Of a DNA stretch of 33,415 nt, positions 23,692 to 31,841 are shown piece after piece. The translations under genes and the position numbers were made by a program. The stretch lies in the NCBI GenBank assembly GCA_021299455.1, contig JAJTGQ010000022.1, forward strand, positions 1-33,415. Reading direction: 5' to 3'. The DNA comes from Flammeovirgaceae bacterium (GTDB taxonomy: Bacteria; Bacteroidota; Bacteroidia; Cytophagales; Cyclobacteriaceae). The first letter of the stretch is position 1; each line of letters begins with the position of its first letter. Under the pieces are notes generated by a model that saw only the letters and a list, made by a program, of their open reading frames with translations, did not search any database and was not told the DNA's origin.

Positions 23692-23824
23692 CGCTAACAG
23701 CGGTTTGGCGTAATGGCGGGTGCAGTGCTTGGTATGACAGTTTTGTGATTAAACAAAAAGTAGTGCTTCGTATCAACATTTGTGGTGGAAATCCGCCATT
23801 ACGCCAAGCCGCGAAACGTTATGA
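23692..23824. repeat. Long attC-like imperfect palindrome
   Basis: Arms of 20 nt (23700-23719 and 23793-23812) pair at 19 positions plus one G-U. The 73-nt loop contains an imperfect internal direct repeat (AGTGCTTGGTAT at about 23725 and AGTGCTTCGTAT at about 23763). Just outside the arms are CGCTAAC on the left and GTTATGA on the right, which resemble the RYYYAAC and GTTRRRY boxes of attC recombination sites, with unpaired spacer bases between box and arm. Size (133 nt) is in the attC range. No integrase gene is present. The rest of the gap to 24000 shows nothing recognisable. Confidence 0.6.
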
Positions 23825-24000
23825 GGAACAATTTAGTCTTTGAAAGACCAACAACAAACTAGAGTAAATTTCTGAAGATTGTGAGAGACAATTATTAACC
23901 ATGTCACCTTAATCTCTTACATGAAAAATTCCCAGAAAAAATCCTGGGCGGCAATGTGAGAGATTTCTTTCTGCATAACTTGCCTGAATAATTATTACTT

Positions 24001-24360
24001 ATGAATGATCATCTTTTCTTTTACCTGGGGCTCACCTTTATACTCATGCACGAGATGGATGCAATCCGTTGTAAGGAATGGAGAATTTTTCCTGGGCTAT
24101 CATTATTGAACGACATTTGGGGATACCGTATTTTTATGCTGGCTCACATTCCACTTTTCTTTTTTTTATTCCGTGGGCTTGCGCAACCCGACAACGGTCG
24201 GCTCATTTTTGGGCTAGATGTTTTCTTTGTCATTCATGTAGTTTTACACGCACTCTTTCTCCTACACAAGAAAAACGAATTTAAAGACTGGATCTCGTGG
24301 ACAATTATTTTAGGGGCGGGGATTTTTGGCTTACTCGACCTGGTTTTCGCACAAGTCTAA
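24001..24360 (+). CDS. Small four-span membrane protein, DUF6713-like
   Basis: 119 residues, mostly membrane. Spans of about residues 5-17, 42-62, 72-88 and 100-117 are separated by short polar loops. The sequence HEMDAIRCKEWRIFPGLSLL and the later GLDVFFVIHVVLHALFLLHK with KNEFKDWISW match my memory of the DUF6713 family: small membrane proteins with a conserved HE-D-x-R-x-x-EWR motif. Function is unknown. Composition resembles the phosphate-transporter side of the window, so it lies outside the AT-rich cassette. 109 bp separate it from the PiT gene. Confidence 0.7.
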   Translation: MNDHLFFYLGLTFILMHEMDAIRCKEWRIFPGLSLLNDIWGYRIFMLAHIPLFFFLFRGLAQPDNGRLIFGLDVFFVIHVVLHALFLLHKKNEFKDWISWTIILGAGIFGLLDLVFAQV

Positions 24361-24427
24361 CCTTATAGCCCGGCCTAATGTGATGGTCAATAGAGCTTTT
24401 CAGAGTCAGATTTGAAAAACCTTAACA

Positions 24428-24456
24428 TTGCGGTAATCTGCGATCGGCTAATTTAC
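24428..24456 (+). promoter_or_regulatory. Weak promoter candidate for the PiT-pyruvate kinase operon
   Basis: TTG at 24428-24430, an 18-bp spacer and TAATTTAC at 24449-24456 (TAnnTTTG with changes at its end), 13 nt before the ATG at 24470. Only partly matching. Confidence 0.3.
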
Positions 24457-24469
24457 CTCGAGTTCAACT

Positions 24470-26710
24470 ATGCTGGCTTTTCAAATCATCATCGGCTTGC
24501 TCGTCTTGCTTGCAATTGTCGACTTAATTGTTGGGGTAAGTAACGATGCGGTCAATTTCCTCAATTCGGCCGTTGGCTCTAAAGTCGCCTCATTCCGAAT
24601 GATCCTCATCATTGCAAGTGCAGGTGTGTTGGTCGGCACGCTCTCGTCCAATGGCATGATGCAAATCGCCCGCAACGGCATTTTTCAACCAGAGTTTTTT
24701 ACGTTCGACAAAGTGATGATCATCTTCTTAGCGGTGATGCTAACGGATGTAATTCTACTAGATATCTACAATTCATTGGGGCTTCCCACCTCCACTACGG
24801 TATCGCTCATTTTCGAATTATTGGGTGCCTCGTTCACGGTAGGCGTTTTGTATGTGCTCGAGCAGGGGAAACCCTTTGCCGAATTGGAAACAGTTCTTAA
24901 CTATCGAAGTGCCCTCACTATTATTGGAGGCATCTTTTTTTCCGTCTTAGTGGCGTTTGTGGCAGGCACCGTCATCCACTTTTTTTCGCGCCTGCTATTC
25001 ACCTTCAAGCTGAAGAAGAGTTTAAAAATATTTGGCCCCGCTTTTTCGGGTGTAGCCGTTACGATCATGATTTACTTTTTGCTCATCAAAGGCCTGGAGG
25101 GAAGTGCGTTGGTGAGCATGAGCCAATTAAGCTGGATTCAACAAAATACCCTTCTCATTTTGGGGATCTCTTTCGTGGCGTTCTTTTTAGCCACGTTTTT
25201 CGCAATGCGCTTTTCCGAAATCAATCCGCTAAAAATCATTGTTTTGATTGGAACGTTTGCATTGGCGATGGCTTTTGCTGGAAATGACTTGGTCAATTTC
25301 ATTGGTGTTTCAGTGGCCGCATATTCGGCTTTTGAAGCCTGGTCCGTTTCCGGTGTGGCGGCCGATGCCTTTAATATGAATGTGCTCAATGAGCAGATTG
25401 CGACACCAGTTTGGTTCTTATTAGTATCGGGTGCAATTATGGTAGCCACACTATGGCTGAGCGCGAAGAGTAGAAAGGTAACTGAAACGGAAGTATCGCT
25501 AGGCAGGCAAGACGAGGGAGATGAAAAGTTTACTTCCAATCCAATAGCTCGTTGGTTGGTAGGTGGTGCTATTTTTTTTGGAAGCAAGTTCTCCAATAAC
25601 ATGCCTAGGTCTTGGCTGCAGAATATGGAAAATCGACTGCGGCAACCAAAAGAGTCGAAGAAAGGAAAATCAGTGGAGCCTTCCTTTGATCTACTTCGGG
25701 CAGCTGTAAACTTGGTGGTTGCCAGCGCGCTCATAGCGTGGGGAACATCTCAAAAACTTCCCCTTTCCACCACGTTTGTATCATTTATGGTGGCAATGGG
25801 CTCTTCTTTTGCTGATCAGGCCTGGGGGCGAGAAAGTGCCGTCTATCGGGTAAGCGGAGTACTACAGGTGATTGGTGGCTGGGTTCTTACTGCCTTTGTG
25901 GCCTTCGCGGGGAGCGCACTGATTGCGCTATTCCTATATTTTACTGCCTTTGCCGGAGTGGTAATAGTAGCATGCATTACCCTCGTCCTGCTTGTTTACA
26001 GTCAGATCACATTTAAACGCACCCAACAAAACGGAGCCAGGGCCGACAACCTGCTACTAAAAGAAACTATTACCGTCCGCGAGTTGCTAGAACAAAGCAA
26101 ATTGAATGCGGCAGAAAACTTGCTGGGGATTGAGCGGCTTTTGAAACTTTGTTGGGATGCGTTAGTGAGTGAATCACCCAAAAAACTCGAAGCCCAAAGG
26201 AAAGAAGTAAAAAAAGTTGCTGCCGAAAATAAGCGCATCAGCGAAAAAATAATTCGCTACATACGCAAGACAGAAAAAGGCGGACTGCCAGCTGGTCGGT
26301 TGAATCTGTTAGTTTTTGACATCCTGCAAGATCTTTATCAAAGCAGTTCGCTGATAAGCGATTCATGCAGCGAACATGTCGCCAACTTCCACCCGACTCC
26401 GCGTAAAGACTTTCAAAAAATGCTGGAATCCGTTCAATCGCAGTCAGGCAATTATTTCTCTATTGTTCGTTCAGAAATCTCAGGATTGAGTTTCAACAAA
26501 AGCAAAGAAGAGGAAATATCTTTTCAACAATTAAAAAAATTCTTGGATTCCTGTTTAGATTCAGAAATCCTTCGTATTCAACAAAATGAAATTAACAACA
26601 AGCTTGCCACGTTGCAGACACGCATTTTATTGGAGATGACAGATATCATAGAATCCACTCAGCGTCTTTACCATCTTTACAAAGATTTCATAATGGGTCA
26701 AGGAAAATGA
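24470..26710 (+). CDS. PiT-family inorganic phosphate transporter with long cytoplasmic C-terminal region
   Basis: 746 residues, longer than Escherichia coli PitA (about 500). The transporter part has the two-fold PiT repeat: GVSNDAVNFLNSAVGS near residue 23 and AFAGNDLVNFIGVSVAA near 268, each with the GND/SND signature that binds phosphate and cation, plus the re-entrant STT motifs LGLPTSTTVSLIFE and LPLSTTFVSFMVAMGS. About ten membrane spans end near residue 515; the remaining 230 residues are charged and helical, with probable coiled coils (ESPKKLEAQRKEVKKVAAEN), typical of the larger Bacteroidota PiT proteins. It imports phosphate with a cation at the inner membrane. The stop overlaps the next start as ATGA (26707-26710), implying translational coupling to the pyruvate kinase-like gene. 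Confidence 0.9.
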   Translation: MLAFQIIIGLLVLLAIVDLIVGVSNDAVNFLNSAVGSKVASFRMILIIASAGVLVGTLSSNGMMQIARNGIFQPEFFTFDKVMIIFLAVMLTDVILLDIYNSLGLPTSTTVSLIFELLGASFTVGVLYVLEQGKPFAELETVLNYRSALTIIGGIFFSVLVAFVAGTVIHFFSRLLFTFKLKKSLKIFGPAFSGVAVTIMIYFLLIKGLEGSALVSMSQLSWIQQNTLLILGISFVAFFLATFFAMRFSEINPLKIIVLIGTFALAMAFAGNDLVNFIGVSVAAYSAFEAWSVSGVAADAFNMNVLNEQIATPVWFLLVSGAIMVATLWLSAKSRKVTETEVSLGRQDEGDEKFTSNPIARWLVGGAIFFGSKFSNNMPRSWLQNMENRLRQPKESKKGKSVEPSFDLLRAAVNLVVASALIAWGTSQKLPLSTTFVSFMVAMGSSFADQAWGRESAVYRVSGVLQVIGGWVLTAFVAFAGSALIALFLYFTAFAGVVIVACITLVLLVYSQITFKRTQQNGARADNLLLKETITVRELLEQSKLNAAENLLGIERLLKLCWDALVSESPKKLEAQRKEVKKVAAENKRISEKIIRYIRKTEKGGLPAGRLNLLVFDILQDLYQSSSLISDSCSEHVANFHPTPRKDFQKMLESVQSQSGNYFSIVRSEISGLSFNKSKEEEISFQQLKKFLDSCLDSEILRIQQNEINNKLATLQTRILLEMTDIIESTQRLYHLYKDFIMGQGK

Positions 26711-28206
26711 AAGTCGCCTCAGTGCAGTCGTACGATTTCCAAAAAGTATATGATCAATTGGATGAGTTGGTTCAGTTGATGATTGCAACTGAAAAAAAGT
26801 ATGAGGGACTTTTAGAGACGACTCATCCAAATTTTCAACCCAGTGCTACTAATCTGCTGCACTACTTAGTTTTGCGAAGTGCTGAAATCCGAGAAGCACA
26901 AGAGTACCTTCATAAAATCGGTCTTTCATCGATAGCTAATTGTGAAAGTCATACCATGGCTCAGGTGCAAACAGTACTTAGATGGCTAAACTCAAACCAT
27001 GTAGAACGGCACGAAGCTCCCTGTGGATTTGAAGATGCTGCGCGATTCAGAGCCCGTCACAATGAAGAGCTGCTGGGCATTAGTCCTTCTACGGGGCGGC
27101 CACACATCATGGTCACGTTTACCGAAGAAATGGCAAATGATCGCTTGATGGTCGAAGAAATGCTACATAGCGGAATGTCAGTGGTAAGGATCAATTGTGC
27201 GCACGACAATCCTGAGGTCTGGATCAAGATGATTGATGTCTTGCATAGATCTGTTTCCAAAACAGGTCATAATTGCAAACTCTACATGGATTTGGCAGGC
27301 CCCAAGATTCGCGTGGCTGCATTGTCACCTCAAATAGATGCAGAAAAAGGACTTCATCTGCATGAAGAGGAGGACGTGTTGTTACTGCCGATGTCAGCCC
27401 CACAACCTGCCAAGAAAGAAGGCACCCCTATCTGGATTGAGCCTGCGTCAATCTTTGAGATGATCAAACCAGGCGAGCATTTGTTTTTTGATGATGGGAA
27501 ATTCGAAGCGAAAGTGATCTCAGTAGAGCCCAACTCTGCTCACGTTCGCATCACTCGGATTTCCACCAAGAAGCCATTTTTAAAGCCTGAGAAAGGAATC
27601 AATTTGCCTGATAGCGATTTGAATATTCCTCCACTGACAGAAAATGACAAAGAGAATATTCCGTTTATCTGCAAGCATGCTGATATGGTTGGCTATTCTT
27701 TTGTTAGCGATCCGCGAGATATTGAGATTCTCCGTACCGAGCTACGCAAACACTCTCGAAAGAAAACACCTGCGATCATCTTGAAGATTGAACGACTATT
27801 AGCCATTCAAAATTTACCAGCACTTTTATTTAATGGTATGATGGATGGTTCAGTGGGGGTAATGATTGCTCGTGGCGATTTAGCGGTTGAAATTGGATTC
27901 GAGCGATTGAGCGAAATTCAGGAAGAGATCCTGTGGATATGCGAAGCCGCGCACGTGCCAGTAATCTGGGCCACGCAGGTTTTGGAAACGCTCAATAAAA
28001 CGGGCTTTGCCACCCGATCAGAAATTACAGATGCCGCCTATGGTGTAATGGCGGAATGTGTCATGCTCAATAAAGGACGGCACATTATCAAGACCATCAA
28101 AACACTTGACGACATCTTACGAAGGCAGGTTTTGCATGTGGACAAAAAAAGATACATACTAAGACCACTAGGGATCGCGAAAAACTTTCTGAGGCAAACT
28201 CTTTGA
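26707..28206 (+). CDS. Divergent pyruvate kinase with N-terminal extension and no C-terminal allosteric domain
   Basis: 499 residues. Residues 1-130 are an extra helical domain (LDELVQLMIATEKKYEGLLE). The kinase barrel starts at RPHIMVTFTEEM; family motifs follow: SVVRINCAHD, MDLAGPKIRVAAL near 193, a B-domain around HEEEDVLLL, the catalytic Lys and metal-binding Glu in LKIER near 358, VMIARGDLAVEIGF near 387 and WATQVLETLNKTGFATRSEI near 420. The Ser of the usual NFSHG is Ala, the LSGETAxGxYP motif is replaced by VMLNKGRHII, and the chain ends at the point where a regulatory C-domain would begin. The subtype is known and annotated as pyruvate kinase (phosphoenolpyruvate + ADP to pyruvate + ATP); whether it is active cannot be said. 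It is coupled to the phosphate transporter by ATGA. Confidence 0.82.
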   Translation: MKVASVQSYDFQKVYDQLDELVQLMIATEKKYEGLLETTHPNFQPSATNLLHYLVLRSAEIREAQEYLHKIGLSSIANCESHTMAQVQTVLRWLNSNHVERHEAPCGFEDAARFRARHNEELLGISPSTGRPHIMVTFTEEMANDRLMVEEMLHSGMSVVRINCAHDNPEVWIKMIDVLHRSVSKTGHNCKLYMDLAGPKIRVAALSPQIDAEKGLHLHEEEDVLLLPMSAPQPAKKEGTPIWIEPASIFEMIKPGEHLFFDDGKFEAKVISVEPNSAHVRITRISTKKPFLKPEKGINLPDSDLNIPPLTENDKENIPFICKHADMVGYSFVSDPRDIEILRTELRKHSRKKTPAIILKIERLLAIQNLPALLFNGMMDGSVGVMIARGDLAVEIGFERLSEIQEEILWICEAAHVPVIWATQVLETLNKTGFATRSEITDAAYGVMAECVMLNKGRHIIKTIKTLDDILRRQVLHVDKKRYILRPLGIAKNFLRQTL

Positions 28207-28260
28207 CAATAATTTATCATTGTGCTGTTTTTCTCGCTTAGCATAATCCAATCTGTTTAG

Positions 28261-28268
28261 TATTTTTG
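28261..28268 (+). promoter_or_regulatory. -7 box for the DUF3089 gene
   Basis: TATTTTTG matches TAnnTTTG and ends 8 nt before the ATG at 28277, in the same near-leaderless arrangement as in front of the ArsR-like gene. No good -33 box. Confidence 0.4.
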
Positions 28269-28276
28269 ATTAAAAA

Positions 28277-29329
28277 ATGCCGCGTCTTTTTCAAAGTATC
28301 GCACTTATTTGGCTGGTGTGTTCTTGTTCGCCAAGAATCCACCAACTGCAAAGCCGGTTTAATGCTTCCCCAGTCCCCCCATCACCCAATTACAGTTTGC
28401 CTTCTACTTGGGCAGCCTTGCCCACTAAAAAAGATGCAGCTGATAGCGTTCCCAGAAAGTCAAATCTGAAAGATTTACAAGCCACCGCACAAGCCGATGT
28501 ATTTTTTATCTACCCGACTATTTTCATTAAGGAGCCACAGAATAAATACCTCTGGAACGCGGATGTGAACGATGCCGAACTTAATCACCTGATTCAAACC
28601 AGCACGATTCTCAATCAAGCTACCATTTTCAATGGGCCGTGCAGAGTCTATGCGCCTTATTATAGACAAGCGCATTTATATGCGTTCTATACCTCTGAAA
28701 AAGCTGATGCCGTAGGTGCGCTCAATCTCGCCTATGAAGATGTTAAAACAGCATTCGAATATTATCTTAAAAATTTCAACCAGGGTCGACCGATTATCAT
28801 CGCATCGCATAGTCAGGGTAGTTACCATGGCATGCGGCTTTTACAGGATTTTTTTGATGGCAAGGAATTGCAAAAACAATTAGTGGCGGCTTACCTGATT
28901 GGTCGCGCTATCAAACCTGATACGTTTAAAAATATCCGACCTACAGAAAAACCAGACGAGGTGGGTGTGTGGGCATCTTGGAATACGTTTGGGCGAAACT
29001 ATTTTCCAGATAATTACAAATCGTATTTCAAAGGCTCCCTTTCCACGAATCCGTTGCTTTGGAATACCAGTGACGCACTGGCCACCAAAGAACTCAATAC
29101 AGGTGGTGTTGCTTTTAAGTTTACCTTCGCACCGCAGCTGACTGACGCACAGAATCACGAAGGAATTTTGTGGATACATCGGCCAAATATCAAGGGAAGT
29201 TGGCTAGTCAAAAACAAAAACTGGCATCGTGCCGATATGAATTTTTTCTACATGAATATACGTGAGAATGCTGCACTCCGAATTGAAAAGTTTTTGCAGC
29301 AAAAAGAAACCTCCCCAACAAATCCTTAA
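28277..29329 (+). CDS. DUF3089 lipoprotein, alpha/beta-hydrolase fold
   Basis: 350 residues. The N-terminus MPRLFQSIALIWLVCSC gives a lipobox with lipidated Cys15 or Cys17. DUF3089 signs are ADVFFIYPTIF, GPCRVYAPYYRQAHLYAF, ALNLAYEDVKTAFEYYLKNF, and the nucleophile elbow IIIASHSQGSYHGMRLLQ with its Ser in HSQGS. Late polar pieces (HEGILWIHRPNIKG, HRADMNFFYMNIRENA) would supply the His of the triad. The family is widespread in Bacteroidota and Proteobacteria with unknown substrate. It lies between the pyruvate kinase-like gene (own -7 box) and pbpC, whose GTG start is 8 bp after this stop, so pbpC is probably co-transcribed. Confidence 0.85.
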   Translation: MPRLFQSIALIWLVCSCSPRIHQLQSRFNASPVPPSPNYSLPSTWAALPTKKDAADSVPRKSNLKDLQATAQADVFFIYPTIFIKEPQNKYLWNADVNDAELNHLIQTSTILNQATIFNGPCRVYAPYYRQAHLYAFYTSEKADAVGALNLAYEDVKTAFEYYLKNFNQGRPIIIASHSQGSYHGMRLLQDFFDGKELQKQLVAAYLIGRAIKPDTFKNIRPTEKPDEVGVWASWNTFGRNYFPDNYKSYFKGSLSTNPLLWNTSDALATKELNTGGVAFKFTFAPQLTDAQNHEGILWIHRPNIKGSWLVKNKNWHRADMNFFYMNIRENAALRIEKFLQQKETSPTNP

Positions 29330-29337
29330 CTTTAAGG

Positions 29338-31731
29338 GTGAGATTTAACTGGAAAAAAATTAAATGGCCATTCGCCATTAGTGTTTGTGTGGTACTTACA
29401 CTCTTCTACTTCAGTCTGCCCAAGGTACTTTTTACTGATTCCTATTCTACCGTATTGGTAGATCAAAATAATAACCTTCTATGTGCCAGCATCGCTTCGG
29501 ATGGCCAATGGCGGTTTCCGGAAAGAGACACTGTTTCGGATAAGTTCAAAATGGCAATCGTTGCCTATGAAGACAAGCGTTTCTATCACCATTTTGGTAT
29601 TGATCCTATTTCCATAGGTAGGGCCATTCAACAAAACATCCGCTCAAAAAAAATTAGTAGTGGAGCCAGTACCATCACTATGCAAGTGATTCGATTGATG
29701 CGAAAAAATCGTGCCCGAACTTTTTTTGAAAAAATGAGAGAATTCATCTTCGCTACTCGCCTAGAGCTTCGGCATTCAAAGAATGAAATACTATCACTGT
29801 ATTCCGCTCATGCTCCCTTTGGTGGAAACGTGGTGGGGCTGGAGGCGGCTTGCTGGCGTTACTTTGGTCGTCCGGCAGATGAACTCAGCTGGGCAGAGGC
29901 AGCGATGCTCGCGGTGCTACCCAACAATCCTTCGCTTATTCATTTGGGGAAAAACAGAATTCTATTAAAAGCAAAAAGAGATCGGCTGCTAACAAAACTT
30001 CATCGAGAGGGAAAGTTTGATCAACTGGAGTTGGATCTGGCAAAAGCAGAACCCATCCCTGATAATCCATTACCATTACCTCGATTAACTCCCCATCTGT
30101 TAGACAGAGCTATTAAAGAAGGAAAGAGTCAACAAAAAATAATCACTACCATCGATTACGCCTTGCAACAACAAGCGCAAAGCGTGCTTCGTGACCACAT
30201 GGAACGCCTTCGTGCCAACCAAATCTTCAATGCAGCTGCTTTGGTGGTAGATGTAAAAACGGGAAACACTTTTGTATATATTGGAAATGTAGAGGCGGGA
30301 AGTAAGCACGAGGAGCAAGTGGATGTTATCTATTCGCCTCGTAGTACCGGAAGTATATTAAAACCCATTCTCTATGCAGCCATATTAGACGAAGGTAAGA
30401 TGCTACCTAAAACGCTTCAAGCTGATGTACCAATCACGATCAATGGCTTTTCCCCGAAAAACTTTTCGAACCAGTTTGATGGCGCTGTCCCTGCCGACCA
30501 AGCTCTGATCCGTTCGCTAAATATTCCAGCCGTGGAGGAGCTACGCGAATTTCGGTACGAAAAATTTTATGAACTACTAAAAAATGTGGGACTCACGACC
30601 CTTAATAAACCATCAGATCATTACGGGCTTGCACTCATTCTTGGTGGTGCGGAGGGAACGTTGTGGGACATCACCGGGATTTATGCCTCGATGGCCCGAA
30701 CTCTGAATAATTACTTTGAACACCCGGGAAAAAATAGATACTACAAGAGTGATTTTCACCCACTCCAGTACTCAGTTTCTAGTTCCACGTTCCTAGTTTC
30801 CGGTTACCAGTCACCAGCAACTGGGAACCTGCAACCGGGAACAACTATATCAGAATCGTCTTGGCTGAGTGCGTCCTCCATTTATCTCACCTTCGATGCA
30901 CTAAAAGAATTGTACCGGCCAGGTGAAGAAACGGGATGGAAATACTTCAGTAGCGCCAAAAAAATTGCCTGGAAAACCGGAACCAGTCATGGCTTGCGTG
31001 ATGGCTGGGCAGTTGGCGTAAATCCAGACTACGCAGTGGGGGTATGGGTGGGGAATGCAGATGGCGAAGGCAGACCGGGTTTGACAGGAACAGAAACAGC
31101 AGCACCTATACTTTTCGATCTATTTGCCTTGTTGCCAGGGAAAACGTGGTTCGATACTCCGGAATCAGAAATGCAACGAATCTCAGTGTGTTCGAAGAGC
31201 GGCTACCGACCTTCTGAATTTTGCGAAAAAGTAGACACGATGTGGGTAGACAAATCAGGGTTGGTTACATCGGCATGCCCTTTCCACAAAAAAATACACA
31301 TTAGCCAGGACAGAAAATGGAGAGTTCATTCCGGTTGTGAAGAATTGAATAAAATGACTTCTGCGAATTGGTTCGTTCTGCCGCCAGTTCAAGCATTCTA
31401 TTACCAACGCGGAAATGAATATCTGCCACTGCCACCCTTTAAAAAGGGGTGCGATTCAAACACGATTTCAAACACATTCGACCTGATTTACCCTAAACAA
31501 AACACCAAAATTTTCATTCCACGGCAATTAGTTGGAAATAATGGGCAAGTTGTTTTTGAAGCCGTCCATTCCGATCCGAATGCAGTTATTTATTGGCATA
31601 TGGACGGCATTTTCTTCGGAAAAACCACAAAAACACACAATTTGGGACTAAATCCAGAGCACGGATCTCATGAGCTTACACTTATTGACAGCCGAGGAGA
31701 ATCGATAACGCGTTCTTTTGAAGTGCTCTAA
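29338..31731 (+). CDS. pbpC: Penicillin-binding protein 1C
   Basis: 797 residues from a GTG start 8 bp after the DUF3089 stop; no usable ATG exists before the transglycosylase domain. A single N-terminal anchor (WPFAISVCVVLTLFYFSL) precedes the GT51 transglycosylase: catalytic Glu in AIVAYEDKRFYHHFGID, SSGASTITMQVIRLMR, FGGNVVGLEAACWRYFGRP. The transpeptidase has STGSILKP (active Ser and Lys), SLNIPAVEEL and the KTGTS box in WKTGTSHGLRDGWAVGV. The C-terminus has the small PBP1C beta domain (QNTKIFIPRQL to SRGESITRSFEVL). It makes or repairs peptidoglycan in the periplasm, in the family together with alpha-2-macroglobulin. A degenerate heptad repeat is embedded in frame at residues 477-502, between the barrel-side motif YASMARTLNNYFEHPG and SSWLSASSIYLTFDAL, apparently a tolerated surface loop. 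Confidence 0.93.
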   Translation: MRFNWKKIKWPFAISVCVVLTLFYFSLPKVLFTDSYSTVLVDQNNNLLCASIASDGQWRFPERDTVSDKFKMAIVAYEDKRFYHHFGIDPISIGRAIQQNIRSKKISSGASTITMQVIRLMRKNRARTFFEKMREFIFATRLELRHSKNEILSLYSAHAPFGGNVVGLEAACWRYFGRPADELSWAEAAMLAVLPNNPSLIHLGKNRILLKAKRDRLLTKLHREGKFDQLELDLAKAEPIPDNPLPLPRLTPHLLDRAIKEGKSQQKIITTIDYALQQQAQSVLRDHMERLRANQIFNAAALVVDVKTGNTFVYIGNVEAGSKHEEQVDVIYSPRSTGSILKPILYAAILDEGKMLPKTLQADVPITINGFSPKNFSNQFDGAVPADQALIRSLNIPAVEELREFRYEKFYELLKNVGLTTLNKPSDHYGLALILGGAEGTLWDITGIYASMARTLNNYFEHPGKNRYYKSDFHPLQYSVSSSTFLVSGYQSPATGNLQPGTTISESSWLSASSIYLTFDALKELYRPGEETGWKYFSSAKKIAWKTGTSHGLRDGWAVGVNPDYAVGVWVGNADGEGRPGLTGTETAAPILFDLFALLPGKTWFDTPESEMQRISVCSKSGYRPSEFCEKVDTMWVDKSGLVTSACPFHKKIHISQDRKWRVHSGCEELNKMTSANWFVLPPVQAFYYQRGNEYLPLPPFKKGCDSNTISNTFDLIYPKQNTKIFIPRQLVGNNGQVVFEAVHSDPNAVIYWHMDGIFFGKTTKTHNLGLNPEHGSHELTLIDSRGESITRSFEVL
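30767..30843. repeat. Degenerate 7-bp-period repeat inside pbpC
   Basis: Eleven consecutive heptads (starting 30767, 30774, 30781 and so on every 7 nt). The left units follow AGTTTCC/GGTTACC, the right ones GGGAACC/TGCAACC, so the tract is also an imperfect inverted repeat (CCGGTT near 30800 pairs with AACCGG near 30835). It is translated as a Ser/Thr/Gly-rich loop. Confidence 0.8.
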
Positions 31732-31811
31732 AATCAATAATTTTTATGTCATAACTCTTTGTTATATAAGGTTTTGATTACATTGGCTTAAATTAATTAA
31801 TTAGTATGGAT

Positions 31812-31819
31812 GACCTTTG
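31812..31819 (+). promoter_or_regulatory. -7-like box before the SPOR-OmpA gene
   Basis: GACCTTTG matches TAnnTTTG except for its first base, 22 nt before the ATG at 31842. It lies after the upstream in-frame ATG at 31806, which argues for the later start. Confidence 0.35.
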
Positions 31820-31841
31820 TGGCACAAGTAAACAACACCCC

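Larger units (their letters stand above)
19860..23825. mobile_element. AT-rich putative cassette, four genes plus terminal palindrome
   Basis: By eye the sequence is much richer in A and T, including at third codon positions, than the genes before 19.8 kb and after 24.0 kb. It holds four closely spaced plus-strand genes and ends at a long palindrome. No transposase, integrase or att duplication is visible at the left boundary, which is set only by the composition change and the atypical N-terminus of the PsiE-like gene. The acquisition is an inference. Confidence 0.5.

Noticed and set aside
25138..25734. 198-residue open frame on the minus strand
   Set aside because: It lies wholly inside the PiT gene, whose protein has clear family motifs; the reverse frame is Ser/Thr/Ala-rich without any domain.
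31751..31765. ATAAC-TCTTT-GTTAT hairpin after pbpC
   Set aside because: Only five AT-rich base pairs and no T tract; not enough for a terminator call.
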